Source: JANOYY01 sp043720395
Lineage (GTDB): Bacteria > Actinomycetota > Acidimicrobiia > Acidimicrobiales > JANYDT01
NCBI GenBank assembly: GCA_043720395.1
Contig: JAYSSR010000102.1
Span: forward strand, 62,001-126,000
DNA: 64,000 bases
Reading direction: 5' to 3'
In this document: positions 52,565-60,685 of the stretch, piece after piece
Position numbering within the stretch: position 1 is the stretch's first letter
Layout: the number at the start of each line of letters is the position of its first letter
Made by a program: the position numbers and the translations under genes
Notes under the pieces: generated by a model
The model's input: the letters and a program-made list of their open reading frames with translations, nothing else
Database searches by the model: none
What the model was told of the DNA's origin: nothing

Positions 52565-52747
52565 ACGCAATTTCGAAGTTGCCCCTGGCACTCCCTGCCG
52601 TTACTCTCCGATACAGCGTGACGGGAGTAACACGTCGGAAGTCGCGCAAGGCTGACGACAAATCCTGACCGCCGATTGCTGCGGCAGGTTCGTACCAGCC
52701 ACGACGGCCAAAACCGAGAAACGTTTGCAAATCCAACAAGGGGAGAC

Positions 52748-54196
52748 ATGCCAGAAAATATTTCGTCCGGAGACGCAGGTCGCTCGCCGAATCCACGTGA
52801 CGTTGGATTCTCGATTACCCGGCGACAGTTGCTCGCTGGAGCTGCCGTCCTCGCCGGCGGCGGACTTCTTGCGGCCTGCAGCAGCGACGACAAAGCAAGC
52901 GACACGACTGTCCCTGCTGAAACGGCCGCGGCCGAAACGATTGCGGCTGAGACAGCTGCCACCGAAACTGCCGCAGCTGAGACGGAAGCCGCTGCCGCCG
53001 ACACTGCGGCTGTCGCTGCGGTAAAAGACGTGGGTGAAGTCACGTTCGGATCGAACTATTCGGACGACAAGGTGAAAGCCGCACTAGCAGCCGCAATCGC
53101 AACGACGGGGATCAACGTGAAGATCAACACGGTTGATCACAACGGCTATCAGGACAACTTCAATACCTACATTCAGCAGCCCGACGATGTCGTGTCATGG
53201 TTCGCCGGCTATCGGATGCGTGCCTTCGCATCCAAGGGCGTCGTTGGTGATATCTCCGACGTGTGGGCCAACCTGGCAGACATGTCCGGCGGATTCAAGA
53301 ACGCTTCAACTGGGACCGACGGCAAGCAGTACTTCGTGCCATTCTATTTCTACCCGTGGGCCATCCACTACCGCAAGAGTCTGTTCGCCGAGAAAGGTTA
53401 CACGATCCCGACCGATTGGGCTGGACTTCTTGCGCTGTGCGAGAAGATGAAGGCTGACGGGATCACACCGTTCTCTGCCGCCAACGACGGCGGCTGGCCC
53501 CAAATGGGCATGTTCGACATGATCAACCTGCGTACCAATGGGTACGACTTCCACGTTTCGCTCATGGGCGGAAAGGAATCATGGACTGATCCAAAGGTTG
53601 CCAAGGTCTTCGAAAATTGGAGCACTATTACCGGCTTCTATCAGCCCGATGCCAATTCTCGTAAGTGGGAAGATGCTGCACAGGCCTGGGGCAAGAAGGA
53701 AACCGGCATGTACCTCATCGGTACGTTCCTCGCTTCGCAATTCGATCCGACCAAGGATCCGAAGGCGCAGGAGATCCTCGACGACATCGACTTCTTTGCT
53801 TTCCCGGCCATCGATCCGGCCTACGGTCAAGATGCTGTTGAGGCCCCGATCGACGGGTTCATGATGGCGAAATCCCCGAAGAATACAGAGGGAGCGAAGG
53901 CGTTACTTGCAGCGATCGGCGGTGCTCCGGCCATTGATGGTTACCTTGGCGTCGATCCGTCGGTCGTGGCGGCCAACGCCAAGGCCAACACGTCGAGCTA
54001 CAACGCGCTGCAGAAGAAGTCGGCCGAGCTTGTTGGCTCTGCGAAATTCATCTCACAGTTTCTAGACCGTGACACCGATCCGGATTTCGCCTCAAAGGTG
54101 GTGGGCGTGGCCATTAAGGACTATCTGTCCGGCAAAGACATCGCTGCGATCTTGAAGACCATGGAAGAACAGAAGGCCACCTACAAGTTTGAATAA
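52748..54196 (+). CDS. Sugar ABC transporter substrate-binding lipoprotein
   Basis: A 482-residue family-1 extracellular solute-binding protein. Twin-Arg plus lipobox signal SITRRQLLAGAAVLAGG...LAAC, then a low-complexity linker (about residues 58-90) of repeated A/E/T units (AAETIAAET, ATETAAAET). The binding domain (EVTFGSNYSDDKVK, VSWFAGYRMRAFA, FYFYPWAIHYRKSLF, MGMFDMINLR) follows. The ATG at 52748 has AAGGGGAG. Two permease genes follow, so this is the receptor of an importer for an unidentified oligosaccharide or sugar. Base composition drops in this operon compared with neighbours. Confidence 0.9.
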   Translation: MPENISSGDAGRSPNPRDVGFSITRRQLLAGAAVLAGGGLLAACSSDDKASDTTVPAETAAAETIAAETAATETAAAETEAAAADTAAVAAVKDVGEVTFGSNYSDDKVKAALAAAIATTGINVKINTVDHNGYQDNFNTYIQQPDDVVSWFAGYRMRAFASKGVVGDISDVWANLADMSGGFKNASTGTDGKQYFVPFYFYPWAIHYRKSLFAEKGYTIPTDWAGLLALCEKMKADGITPFSAANDGGWPQMGMFDMINLRTNGYDFHVSLMGGKESWTDPKVAKVFENWSTITGFYQPDANSRKWEDAAQAWGKKETGMYLIGTFLASQFDPTKDPKAQEILDDIDFFAFPAIDPAYGQDAVEAPIDGFMMAKSPKNTEGAKALLAAIGGAPAIDGYLGVDPSVVAANAKANTSSYNALQKKSAELVGSAKFISQFLDRDTDPDFASKVVGVAIKDYLSGKDIAAILKTMEEQKATYKFE

Positions 54197-54269
54197 TAAG
54201 ACAAGGTCAGCATCGTCCAGATCGTTACGCTGCCTGGTCGGTTGTTCATCGACAGTCCCTTGTGCCTAG

Positions 54270-54292
54270 GACCTCGGGCGTTGCCCGAGGTC
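54270..54292 (+). terminator. Perfect 10-bp hairpin after the binding-protein gene
   Basis: GACCTCGGGC-GTT-GCCCGAGGTC, about 75 nt after the binding-protein stop. Together with the hairpin at 54375-54406 it probably limits read-through or protects the receptor mRNA, the usual reason receptor genes are expressed above permease genes. Confidence 0.7.
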
Positions 54293-54354
54293 GGCGAGAA
54301 GTTCCGACTCGGTTGTCCTGTTTTCTACGAGCGATTGTCACGAGTCGGAGCACA

Positions 54355-55482
54355 ATGACTGAATTGCCAACGAAGAGAATGGTGCCCGTATCCGGGCACC
54401 ATTCTCGTCTGCAGCTACTTACGGTCGGTGATCGCCTGTGGTTGAAGTTCGCCATCGGTATCCCGCTCGCCCTCCATCTCATTCTTGTCTGGATCCCGGC
54501 GATTATCACCGGGGTTCTCTCCTTCATGGAGTGGGACAATCTCCGTCCTGTGGGTGACGCAAAAAGTGTCGGCCTTCGAAACTTCTGGCAGATTTTCACG
54601 ATCTTTGACACCAAGTTGTTCCCAGCGCTATTCAACAACCTTATCCTGATTGTCTGGCTTGCTGCTTGTTCAATGATCGGTATGCTTTTTGCCTACCTGC
54701 TTGATAAAGAGGTGCGCGGCGGGCGCTTCTACCAGAGCGTCTTCTACATGCCGGTTGTGTTGTCGATCGCGGTCGTTGGTTTCATCTGGAAAGCGGTGAT
54801 GTTCCAAACCGATCGCGGCCTACTGAACAAGATTGTTCCGGGCAAAGGAATTGACTTTCTCGGTAATGGTGACTATATCTTCTCAATGCGCGATAGCAAA
54901 ATCCTTGGCTTTCTCATCGGAGTTGTTCTCGCGCTGACAGTTGGGATAATGACGAGTCGCCGGATGGATGGACGATGCGTGCTTCTTGGTCTCGCCGTCG
55001 GGTGCTTCGGGGGGTTCGTCGCATCGTTGGTGTTGCCGGACTTTTATGATGATAACTTGGGTGTGAGCAAGAACTTCTTTGCCATCCTCGTCGCCATGGC
55101 ATGGCGTCATATCGGCTACATCATGGTCCTGTACCTCGCTGGCCTCAAAGGCGTCGATCCTTCGTTGCGGGAGGCTGCGGGCATTGACGGTGCAAACGAG
55201 GTCAGGTCGTTTCAGCATGTGGTGTTTCCGACACTGCGCCCGATCAATGCAGTCGTTGGAGTGATAACTATCATCGAAGCCCTACGCGCTTATGACATGA
55301 TCGCGGCGCTCGGAACCCAGCGCGGCACTGAAGTGATGGGTACACTTGTGACCGGGAGCCTTACCGGTGAAGGCGGAGGGCGGGTCGGTATCGGATCGGC
55401 CTACGGCATGGTCCTGTTCTTCCTCTGCATCGGTTTCATTATCAAATATGTCCTCAACAGTTTCAGGGAGGAGAACGCATGA
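54355..55482 (+). CDS. ABC sugar transporter permease 1 (MalF/UgpA-like)
   Basis: A 375-residue permease with about 7-8 TM segments. The transport-ATPase contact loop is LREAAGIDGANEVRSFQHVVFPTLRP (EAA motif). An extra TM pair (LIGVVLALTVGIMTSRRM, LLGLAVGCFGGFVASLVL) interrupts the usual scaffold between residues 180 and 240. The ATG at 54355 has GGAG upstream, but a perfect 14-bp hairpin covers codons 7-17, so a later start near 54440 (KFAIGIPLALHL) should be considered. Coupled to permease 2 by ATGA overlap. No ATPase gene in the cluster. Confidence 0.88.
   Translation: MTELPTKRMVPVSGHHSRLQLLTVGDRLWLKFAIGIPLALHLILVWIPAIITGVLSFMEWDNLRPVGDAKSVGLRNFWQIFTIFDTKLFPALFNNLILIVWLAACSMIGMLFAYLLDKEVRGGRFYQSVFYMPVVLSIAVVGFIWKAVMFQTDRGLLNKIVPGKGIDFLGNGDYIFSMRDSKILGFLIGVVLALTVGIMTSRRMDGRCVLLGLAVGCFGGFVASLVLPDFYDDNLGVSKNFFAILVAMAWRHIGYIMVLYLAGLKGVDPSLREAAGIDGANEVRSFQHVVFPTLRPINAVVGVITIIEALRAYDMIAALGTQRGTEVMGTLVTGSLTGEGGGRVGIGSAYGMVLFFLCIGFIIKYVLNSFREENA
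54375..54406 (+). terminator. Perfect 14-bp hairpin at the start of permease 1
   Basis: Arms 54375-54388 and 54393-54406 are perfectly complementary around a TATC loop (right arm CGGGCACCATTCTC). It lies inside the annotated first 20 codons of the permease. It could be an intercistronic terminator/attenuator with the true start downstream, or a translation-blocking structure. Confidence 0.6.
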
Positions 55483-56387
55483 ACTGGACGGTGAGGTCGG
55501 CGTCAATAGGGGCTGGCCCGAAGAACCGGCCGCGAGTCCCTCGAGTGGTCCTCCAGACCTTCCTGATAACGATGTCCGTCGCTTGGCTCATTCCTCTCTT
55601 TGGAGCCGTGCTCTCGGCATTTCGCAACGAGCAGGAGCTTCGCAACAACGGGGTTATTTCGTTTCCGCGCGCCTTGACATTCGAGAACTTCCGAAACGCT
55701 TTTGATCAGGGTGAAATGGGACGGAAGTTTGTCAATACTTTCTTTATACTGATTCCGGCGCTTCTCTTGATACTGCTATTTTCTAGCCTGGTCGGATTTG
55801 CATGCACTCGATTCAGTGGACGATTTAATGTCGCCTTCCTGGTTATTTTCACGGCCGGTAACCTGATGCCGCAGCAGGTGATCTTCCAGCCGGTCTTTCA
55901 GATTTTCAAGCGCATTCCCTGGCCAAATCTGCTGAGCGACACGAACACCGGAAATCTACTGGGGACGAAGATCGGGGTTATCCTGATACATGTTGCTTTC
56001 CAGACCGGGTTTTGTACATTCGTGATGAGCAACTACATGAAGACTCTTCCGAAAGAATTGAACGAAGCCGCATTCGTCGACGGAGCGAGCGTCAACAGGC
56101 AGTTTTGGAGTATTGTCCTTCCACTCTGTCGTCCGGCTCTTGCAGCCCTTGGCACGCTAGAATTCACCTGGTTGTATAACGACTTCTTTTGGGGAAGTGT
56201 CATGCTCCAACAGGGTGCAGAGAAACCGATCACCTCATCGATCGCTCAACTAAGCGGATCTTTCTCGACGCAGGATAGCCTTGTCGCTGCCGCCTCGGTA
56301 ATTATCGCCATCCCGACAATAGCGGTGTACTTCCTGCTGCAAAAGCAGTTCATAGGTGGACTTACACTGGGCGCGAACAAAGGTTAA
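55479..56387 (+). CDS. ABC sugar transporter permease 2 (MalG/UgpE-like)
   Basis: A 302-residue permease with six TM segments and the EAA loop LNEAAFVDGASVNRQFWSIVLPLCRP. The N-terminus has the usual helix VVLQTFLITMSVAWLIPLFGAV. The ATG at 55479 overlaps the first permease (ATGA). It pairs with permease 1 to form the channel; the nucleotide-binding subunit must be supplied by a distant gene, commonly a shared MsiK-type ATPase in actinobacteria. AT-rich codons (TTTATACTGATT-like runs) are unusual for the window. Confidence 0.9.
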   Translation: MNWTVRSASIGAGPKNRPRVPRVVLQTFLITMSVAWLIPLFGAVLSAFRNEQELRNNGVISFPRALTFENFRNAFDQGEMGRKFVNTFFILIPALLLILLFSSLVGFACTRFSGRFNVAFLVIFTAGNLMPQQVIFQPVFQIFKRIPWPNLLSDTNTGNLLGTKIGVILIHVAFQTGFCTFVMSNYMKTLPKELNEAAFVDGASVNRQFWSIVLPLCRPALAALGTLEFTWLYNDFFWGSVMLQQGAEKPITSSIAQLSGSFSTQDSLVAAASVIIAIPTIAVYFLLQKQFIGGLTLGANKG

Positions 56388-56398
56388 TCGGCGCTAAA

Positions 56399-56760
56399 TG
56401 CAGGCACAACAAACGGTCAGGGCCGAGCTTGCCCAGCTCGGCCAAGGGCGCGCTCAGCTGCGTTGGCACCGCACATGCCGTGTGCCCCCCCTCCAGGCGG
56501 TGTGGACGCCGAGCAGAGGTGCGTTCCCGGGAAGCCGGTGAAGTACGGGTCGCGAGCGAACCTTGGTCTGAGCAGAAGCTGCATTGGCGAGGACGCGCCC
56601 CCGATGATGTCGCCACCCACGTAGTTCGCGTTGTGCACGGACATCTCGGTGGTGGAGCGCACTGCTGGCCGACGAGCACGAACGGCCGTTCAGGCATGGA
56701 CCCTCGGTGCACGGCGTCCTCGTTGGCGACGACCTCACTGAAGTCGCCGCCGAGATGGAC
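56399..56760 (-). pseudogene. Remnant of a phytoene-dehydrogenase-like FAD oxidoreductase
   Basis: An upstream part reads VHLGGDFSEVVANEDAV and PERPFVLVGQQ. After a gap and frame change it continues VHNANYVGGDIIGGASSP and HLCSASTPPGGGAHGMCG, both conserved C-terminal motifs of phytoene desaturase-like NAD(P)/FAD oxidoreductases. The FAD-binding N-terminus and part of the middle are missing. Another internal-deletion remnant, like the Rieske and SDR genes. Confidence 0.75.
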
Positions 56761-56769
56761 CCCAGGGGA

Positions 56770-57097
56770 ACCTCAACTCCGTGTTGTCGGCGAAAGGGAA
56801 CGAGGCGTCCACGGACGGTGACGTCATCGCGGGCATGTACCCGGACATTTCCACCGCGCCATGGGCCGAGTATCTCGTCGCCCTCAAAGAGGGCGGGTAC
56901 GACACCTGTCAAGTCTCGACCTCAAGGGCATGGTCCCGGTGCTCGACTTCACCAAGGAGTGGACCGACGGCCTGAAGGGCTACCAGCGCCTGTTCAACCG
57001 CAGCGTCGTGTTCAGCAAGCTCGAGAACGGGAAAGTCGTGCCCTTGACCACCGAGTTCGAAGACGTCGGCGATCTGGCCAACGGCAAGGCCGGCTGA
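56770..57097 (+). pseudogene. Frameshifted 3' remnant of an unrecognised gene
   Basis: One frame gives GNEASTDGDVIAGMYPDIST and WAEYLVALKEGGYDT. A single-base shift near 56912 moves to LDLKGMVPVLDFTKEWTDG and VVFSKLENGKVVPLTTEF, ending at a TGA at 57097. The composition and ending resemble the C-terminus of an extracellular binding protein, but I cannot name the family. No start codon or N-terminus remains. Confidence 0.55.
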
Positions 57098-57131
57098 CCT
57101 CCACGTTCTGGAGGAATCAAACGAACCGAAC

Positions 57132-57240
57132 GGACCACCCAATGCAGGAAATCGCGATTTGGGTGGTCCATCTGGGGATTCCGCGGTTCTTCGACGTGGT
57201 TTGACGTTGGTAGCGCAGCACCCAAATCGCGATTTCCTGC
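57132..57240. repeat. Nested inverted repeat with 22-bp perfect arms
   Basis: Arms 57144-57165 and 57219-57240 are perfect reverse complements (core palindrome AAATCGCGATTT, 53-nt loop). The left arm sits inside a second hairpin, GGACCACCC (57132-57140) with GGGTGGTCC (57161-57169). The ACCACCCAA motif is shared with the hairpin at 46143-46202. It lies between gene debris and ccdA; no transposase present. Confidence 0.75.
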
Positions 57241-57356
57241 CTTCCATGGGGTCCGCCGCCGCATGCTGAGGGTTCCCTGAGCGCGCTGACCAACCTCTGG
57301 CTGTCGGTCTGTCAACGTCGGCCATCGGTACGAACTTTGGAAGTACGGAGGCGCCG

Positions 57357-58277
57357 TTGGCATTCGCCCTGAGCGCTGGAGTGGTGACGGCGTTCAATCC
57401 TTGCGGGTTTGCCATGCTCCCGGCATACGTCTCGTACTTTGTCGGCGCGTCGTCGGAGGACTTGCGGGCACCCCTTCTTTCTCGCCTTCTCAGAGCTGCC
57501 CGCGCTGGCACGACTGTGACGCTTGGCTTCGTAACGGTTTTCGGGGTCATTGGCCTGGTCGCGACTGGTGCCCGGGCTGTTGTCACCGATTCGATCCCGT
57601 TCGTTTCGATGGTGGTTGGTGTTGTGCTGGTCGCTCTCGGTGCGGCGATGATCCGGGGTTTCGAACCGAAGCTGTCGTTTCTGAAGGTATCGAAGGCCCG
57701 CTCCGGGAACGGCTTGTTCAGCATGTACGTCTACGGATTGTCGTACGCCCTCGTGTCGTTGTCGTGTGGCTTTGCCGGTTTCAGCACGGCTGTCCTGGCG
57801 AGCTTCAACGCAGATTCCATTGTCGATGGGCTACTCGTGTACATCGCCTTTGCGCTCGGGATGGGTCTGGTGCTGGTCGTGATCTCGTTTGCTGTGGCGT
57901 TTGCGCAGCAGTCCTTCGTTCGCGGACTTCGAGCGGTGTTGCCCTACGTCAACCGGGCTTCTGGTGTGCTGCTCGTTGTTGCTGGCCTCTACGTCGCGTA
58001 TTACGGCTACTACGAGTGGCGAACGGTTCTCCGCGGCGAGCAGGCACCGATCGGTCCTATCGAGTGGGTTACTAGCTGGTCAACGAGCGTGCAACGGTCA
58101 ATCGATGGCATTTCGACCGTCGCATTTGTCGTCGGGCTGGTCGCCCTAGCTAGCTTGATTGCCATAGGTGCGGTGCATTCCCGCAGGTCGAAGCAAATCG
58201 GTCCGTCGAGCGAGGGCCATCGCCCGGCTGAGCCGATACGTCTGAATCAATCCCCAAACAACTCAGGAGAAGCGTGA
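57357..58277 (+). CDS. ccdA: CcdA-type thiol-disulfide transmembrane electron carrier
   Basis: A 306-residue protein of the DsbD/CcdA family with about six to seven TM helices. The two membrane cysteines are in VTAFNPCGFAMLPAYVSYF and YALVSLSCGFAGF. It carries reducing power from cytoplasmic thioredoxin to extracytoplasmic thiol proteins. The TTG at 57357 has GGAGG at good spacing. The next gene overlaps its stop (GTGA) and encodes the TlpA-like candidate selenoprotein, its obvious redox partner. Confidence 0.9.
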   Translation: MAFALSAGVVTAFNPCGFAMLPAYVSYFVGASSEDLRAPLLSRLLRAARAGTTVTLGFVTVFGVIGLVATGARAVVTDSIPFVSMVVGVVLVALGAAMIRGFEPKLSFLKVSKARSGNGLFSMYVYGLSYALVSLSCGFAGFSTAVLASFNADSIVDGLLVYIAFALGMGLVLVVISFAVAFAQQSFVRGLRAVLPYVNRASGVLLVVAGLYVAYYGYYEWRTVLRGEQAPIGPIEWVTSWSTSVQRSIDGISTVAFVVGLVALASLIAIGAVHSRRSKQIGPSSEGHRPAEPIRLNQSPNNSGEA

Positions 58278-58795
58278 AAGCTCGATCCATGTCAATTGTA
58301 ATTGGTGCTATTTCGGTTGCCTTTCTGGCCTCTATCGCTCCGCCTGCGGGTGCCGCTACATCGTCAACTGCTTCGAAAGCGAAATCCGAAAAGGACTTCC
58401 CGTCGGTGTCCGTGCAGGACGTCAAGACCGGAAAGTCTGTCGCAGTGCCGACCCTTGCCGTGACAGGAAAGGCAATGTTGTTCTGGTTCTGGTCGCCGAA
58501 TTGAAGCGCCTGCAACCGGGAAGCTCCCCGTGTCGAGCAGTTTGCTCGGCAGAACACGAAATCGATCAGCGTTGTCGGCATTGGTACGGCTGGGGATCTC
58601 TCGCAGGCGAAGAAGTTCCTTGAGCGTCACAAGATCGCCACGGTCCGACTTGTCTGGGACGCCAAGGGCGAAACGTCGAAGGCCTACCGGTCACCAGCCG
58701 AAGACGCCGTCGTCCTGGTAGGTGCCGACGGCAAGATCGTCAAGTCATGGCGAGGCAAGGTTCCCTTTGACGACATCCTCAAACTCGTCAGATGA
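58274..58795 (+). CDS. TlpA-like thiol-disulfide protein with in-frame UGA at the active-site Cys (candidate selenoprotein, UxxC)
   Basis: The frame starts at GTG 58274 (GTGA overlap with ccdA): signal region VIGAISVAFLASIAPPAGA, then strand GKAMLFWFWSPN. TGA follows at 58502-58504 and the frame continues SACNREAPRVEQFA, ISVVGIGTAGDLSQAKKFL, VRLVWDAKGET and AVVLVGADGKIVKSW to a TGA at 58793. The full length would be 173 residues, normal for a TlpA/redoxin domain. The UGA replaces the first Cys of the W-x-x-x-C-x-x-C active site, giving U77-S-A-C80. Alternative: a single nonsense change from TGC/TGT. The intact frame after the UGA and the ccdA coupling favour function; selenocysteine machinery is not in this window. 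Confidence 0.7.
58534..58548 (+). promoter_or_regulatory. Candidate bacterial SECIS-like hairpin
   Basis: CGAGCA-GTT-TGCTCG: a perfect 6-bp stem with a three-base loop beginning with G and containing GU. The loop is about 35 nt after the in-frame UGA, at the outer part of the range accepted for bSECIS elements. A weaker hairpin (CGGGA-AGC-TCCC) sits nearer, at 58517-58528, but lacks GU in its loop. Confidence 0.4.
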
Positions 58796-58862
58796 ATAAT
58801 TCACCATCGGCTCAGCGTCGGGGCCTGGGCTACGGATTCCCGAGAGCCACGAGGGGGACCCG

Positions 58863-59705
58863 ATGACGACAGCATTCGTTCTGAGTGGCGGTGGCAATCT
58901 TGGAGCGGTCCAAGCCGGGCAGCTTCGGGCGCTCCTCGAAGCAGGCATTCGTCCCGATCTCATTGTCGGGACGTCGGTCGGTGCGATCAACGGAGCGTTC
59001 CTGGCAGGCGCGTGCAGCGTCTCGGGATGCGAGTCGTTGACTGAGACGTGGCGCGCGCTTCGGCGTCGCGACGTGTTCCCGGCTCATCCGCTCACCGGGC
59101 TGGCCGGGTTCTCGGGCCGTCGCGGCCACCTCGTTGCATCGATCGGATTGCAGCGATTGTTGCGACGCTCGTTGCAGTTCGACGATCTCGCCGACGCACC
59201 CATCGCCCTCGCGGTGGTCGCATGCGATCTTCGTAGTGGCAAGGAAGTGGTTTTGACACGCGGGAATGCGGTCGATGCGATCTGCGCCTCAGCGGCGATA
59301 CCTGGCGTTTTCCCGCCCGTAATCATCGACGGATACGTACTCGTTGACGGTGGGATTGCCAACAACGCGCCGGTGTCACATGCGGTGGCGTTGGGGGCGA
59401 CCACGATCTGGGTGCTGCCGTGCGGCTATGCGTGTGCGCTTCCCGTGGCACCGCGCAGCGCCGGAGGAATCGCGTTGCAGGCGATTGGCCTGCTGATTCA
59501 CCAGCGACTCACGGTCGACATCGAACGGTACCGGCTCACCCACGATTTGCAAGTGCTTCCGACGCTGTGCCCGCTTTCGATCATGCCGACCGACTTCGGT
59601 CAGTCCGAGCGTCTGATGGGGGAAGCATACGACGCGACCTCGGCCTGGCTGGCGGATGGGACGCCCGACATTACGGATCGATTCGCGTTCCCTCACCGTC
59701 ACTGA
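58863..59705 (+). CDS. Patatin-like phospholipase
   Basis: A 280-residue protein with the oxyanion loop LSGGGNLGA (residues 8-15), nucleophile elbow GTSVG (S38) and the catalytic Asp in VDGGIANN (D162). Ser-Asp dyad lipid acyl hydrolase, as in RssA/YlbK proteins. No signal peptide, so probably cytoplasmic and membrane-associated. The ATG at 58863 is supported by GGGGGACCCG upstream. It stands alone on the plus strand. Confidence 0.92.
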   Translation: MTTAFVLSGGGNLGAVQAGQLRALLEAGIRPDLIVGTSVGAINGAFLAGACSVSGCESLTETWRALRRRDVFPAHPLTGLAGFSGRRGHLVASIGLQRLLRRSLQFDDLADAPIALAVVACDLRSGKEVVLTRGNAVDAICASAAIPGVFPPVIIDGYVLVDGGIANNAPVSHAVALGATTIWVLPCGYACALPVAPRSAGGIALQAIGLLIHQRLTVDIERYRLTHDLQVLPTLCPLSIMPTDFGQSERLMGEAYDATSAWLADGTPDITDRFAFPHRH

Positions 59706-59890
59706 TGGTCGCGTCCAGGGCAAAGGCGACCCCAAACGCCCGAGCGAAACACTGGCTAATGGCTCAAAACCTCCCATATCTTTCCACCCAAACAGCCGAC
59801 AATCCGCCGCTATCTGAGTTGTCGTTTGGACAGCATTTTGCCTGGTTCCGTGCGCCTAACTTAGCCTGTCAACAACCTGACCGATCTCTT

Positions 59891-60682
59891 TCAAAAGGGG
59901 ACAATCGTGGCCATCAGGCCACTCGACGGTCGTTGTGAACGTCCGGCCAGTATCCGGCAGAACTCAATGGCGTCGAACTCTTCGGCGGCGACTGGATCAG
60001 CCACACCGTTCGGCGTGGCCACATACGTTCCGCCTGCCACCCCACTGAGGATGAGGCTCATCGGACTCCCGTGGCGTCGTGCCCACTCGGCCACGATGTC
60101 GTCAACGATGAGTCCATCATGGTCGGCTCTCAGCGCGAGTTCAACGCCCGCTGCCCTCGAAGCATCAATGCGATGCATCCAGAGGTCGCGGAGGTAAATG
60201 GTGTCGACCAGGTAACCGAGGGACCATTTCTCGACAATCGGTCCGTCGACCTTGATCCGCACAGAGCGTCGAAGCACTCCTGGCAAGGACGTGCGCTTGC
60301 GGACAGTCCGAGGTGAAATCTCGCGGAGGCGGTCGAGCAGCGCCGGTGCCGTTATTGCCTCGCGGGCGCGCACCTGCACCGCCGACAAACCGGCCTCAAG
60401 TGGTCCACCGTTCGCCCGCTGGTAGCGACGGGCCTTCACCATCTGCCGAGCGCCCTCGACCATCGAAGCCGCGCCCTCACACGCACCGAGGACGTGCAGG
60501 TACATGCGTCGGACATCCCAGTCAGGACAATCGGTCTGCGACGTCCACTGCGCCTCATCGAACGAGTTGAGCATCTCGATCGTGCGCTGTAGTTCGACGG
60601 CTTGCAGGCTCATCGCGCTTTCGTGGGTCAGGCCGCTCACCCCTGTTACATCGAGTGGTTTTGTTGCCTCGTAGAGGTTCAC
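59891..60682 (-). CDS. Mycothiol-type DinB / maleylpyruvate-isomerase-family protein
   Basis: A 263-residue protein of the maleylpyruvate isomerase N-terminal (DinB-like four-helix) family. Features are DEAQWTSQTDCPDWDVRRMYLHVLGACEG (metal-ligand His and the W-x-V-R pattern), a second His in LWMHRIDASRA, and a C-terminal SCP2-like tail (MSLILSGVAGGTYVATPNGVADPVAAEEFDAIEF). Members use mycothiol or act as metal-dependent transferases in actinobacteria. It starts 3 nt after the TetR gene stop, so it is probably controlled by that repressor. Confidence 0.85.
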   Translation of the reverse strand: MNLYEATKPLDVTGVSGLTHESAMSLQAVELQRTIEMLNSFDEAQWTSQTDCPDWDVRRMYLHVLGACEGAASMVEGARQMVKARRYQRANGGPLEAGLSAVQVRAREAITAPALLDRLREISPRTVRKRTSLPGVLRRSVRIKVDGPIVEKWSLGYLVDTIYLRDLWMHRIDASRAAGVELALRADHDGLIVDDIVAEWARRHGSPMSLILSGVAGGTYVATPNGVADPVAAEEFDAIEFCRILAGRSQRPSSGLMATIVPF

Positions 60683-60685
60683 GTG

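Noticed and set aside
58502..58504. Treating the TGA as the true stop of a short 76-residue protein
   Set aside because: The sequence after it is unmistakably the rest of a thioredoxin fold in the same frame, so a simple short gene is implausible; kept as candidate Sec or nonsense mutation.
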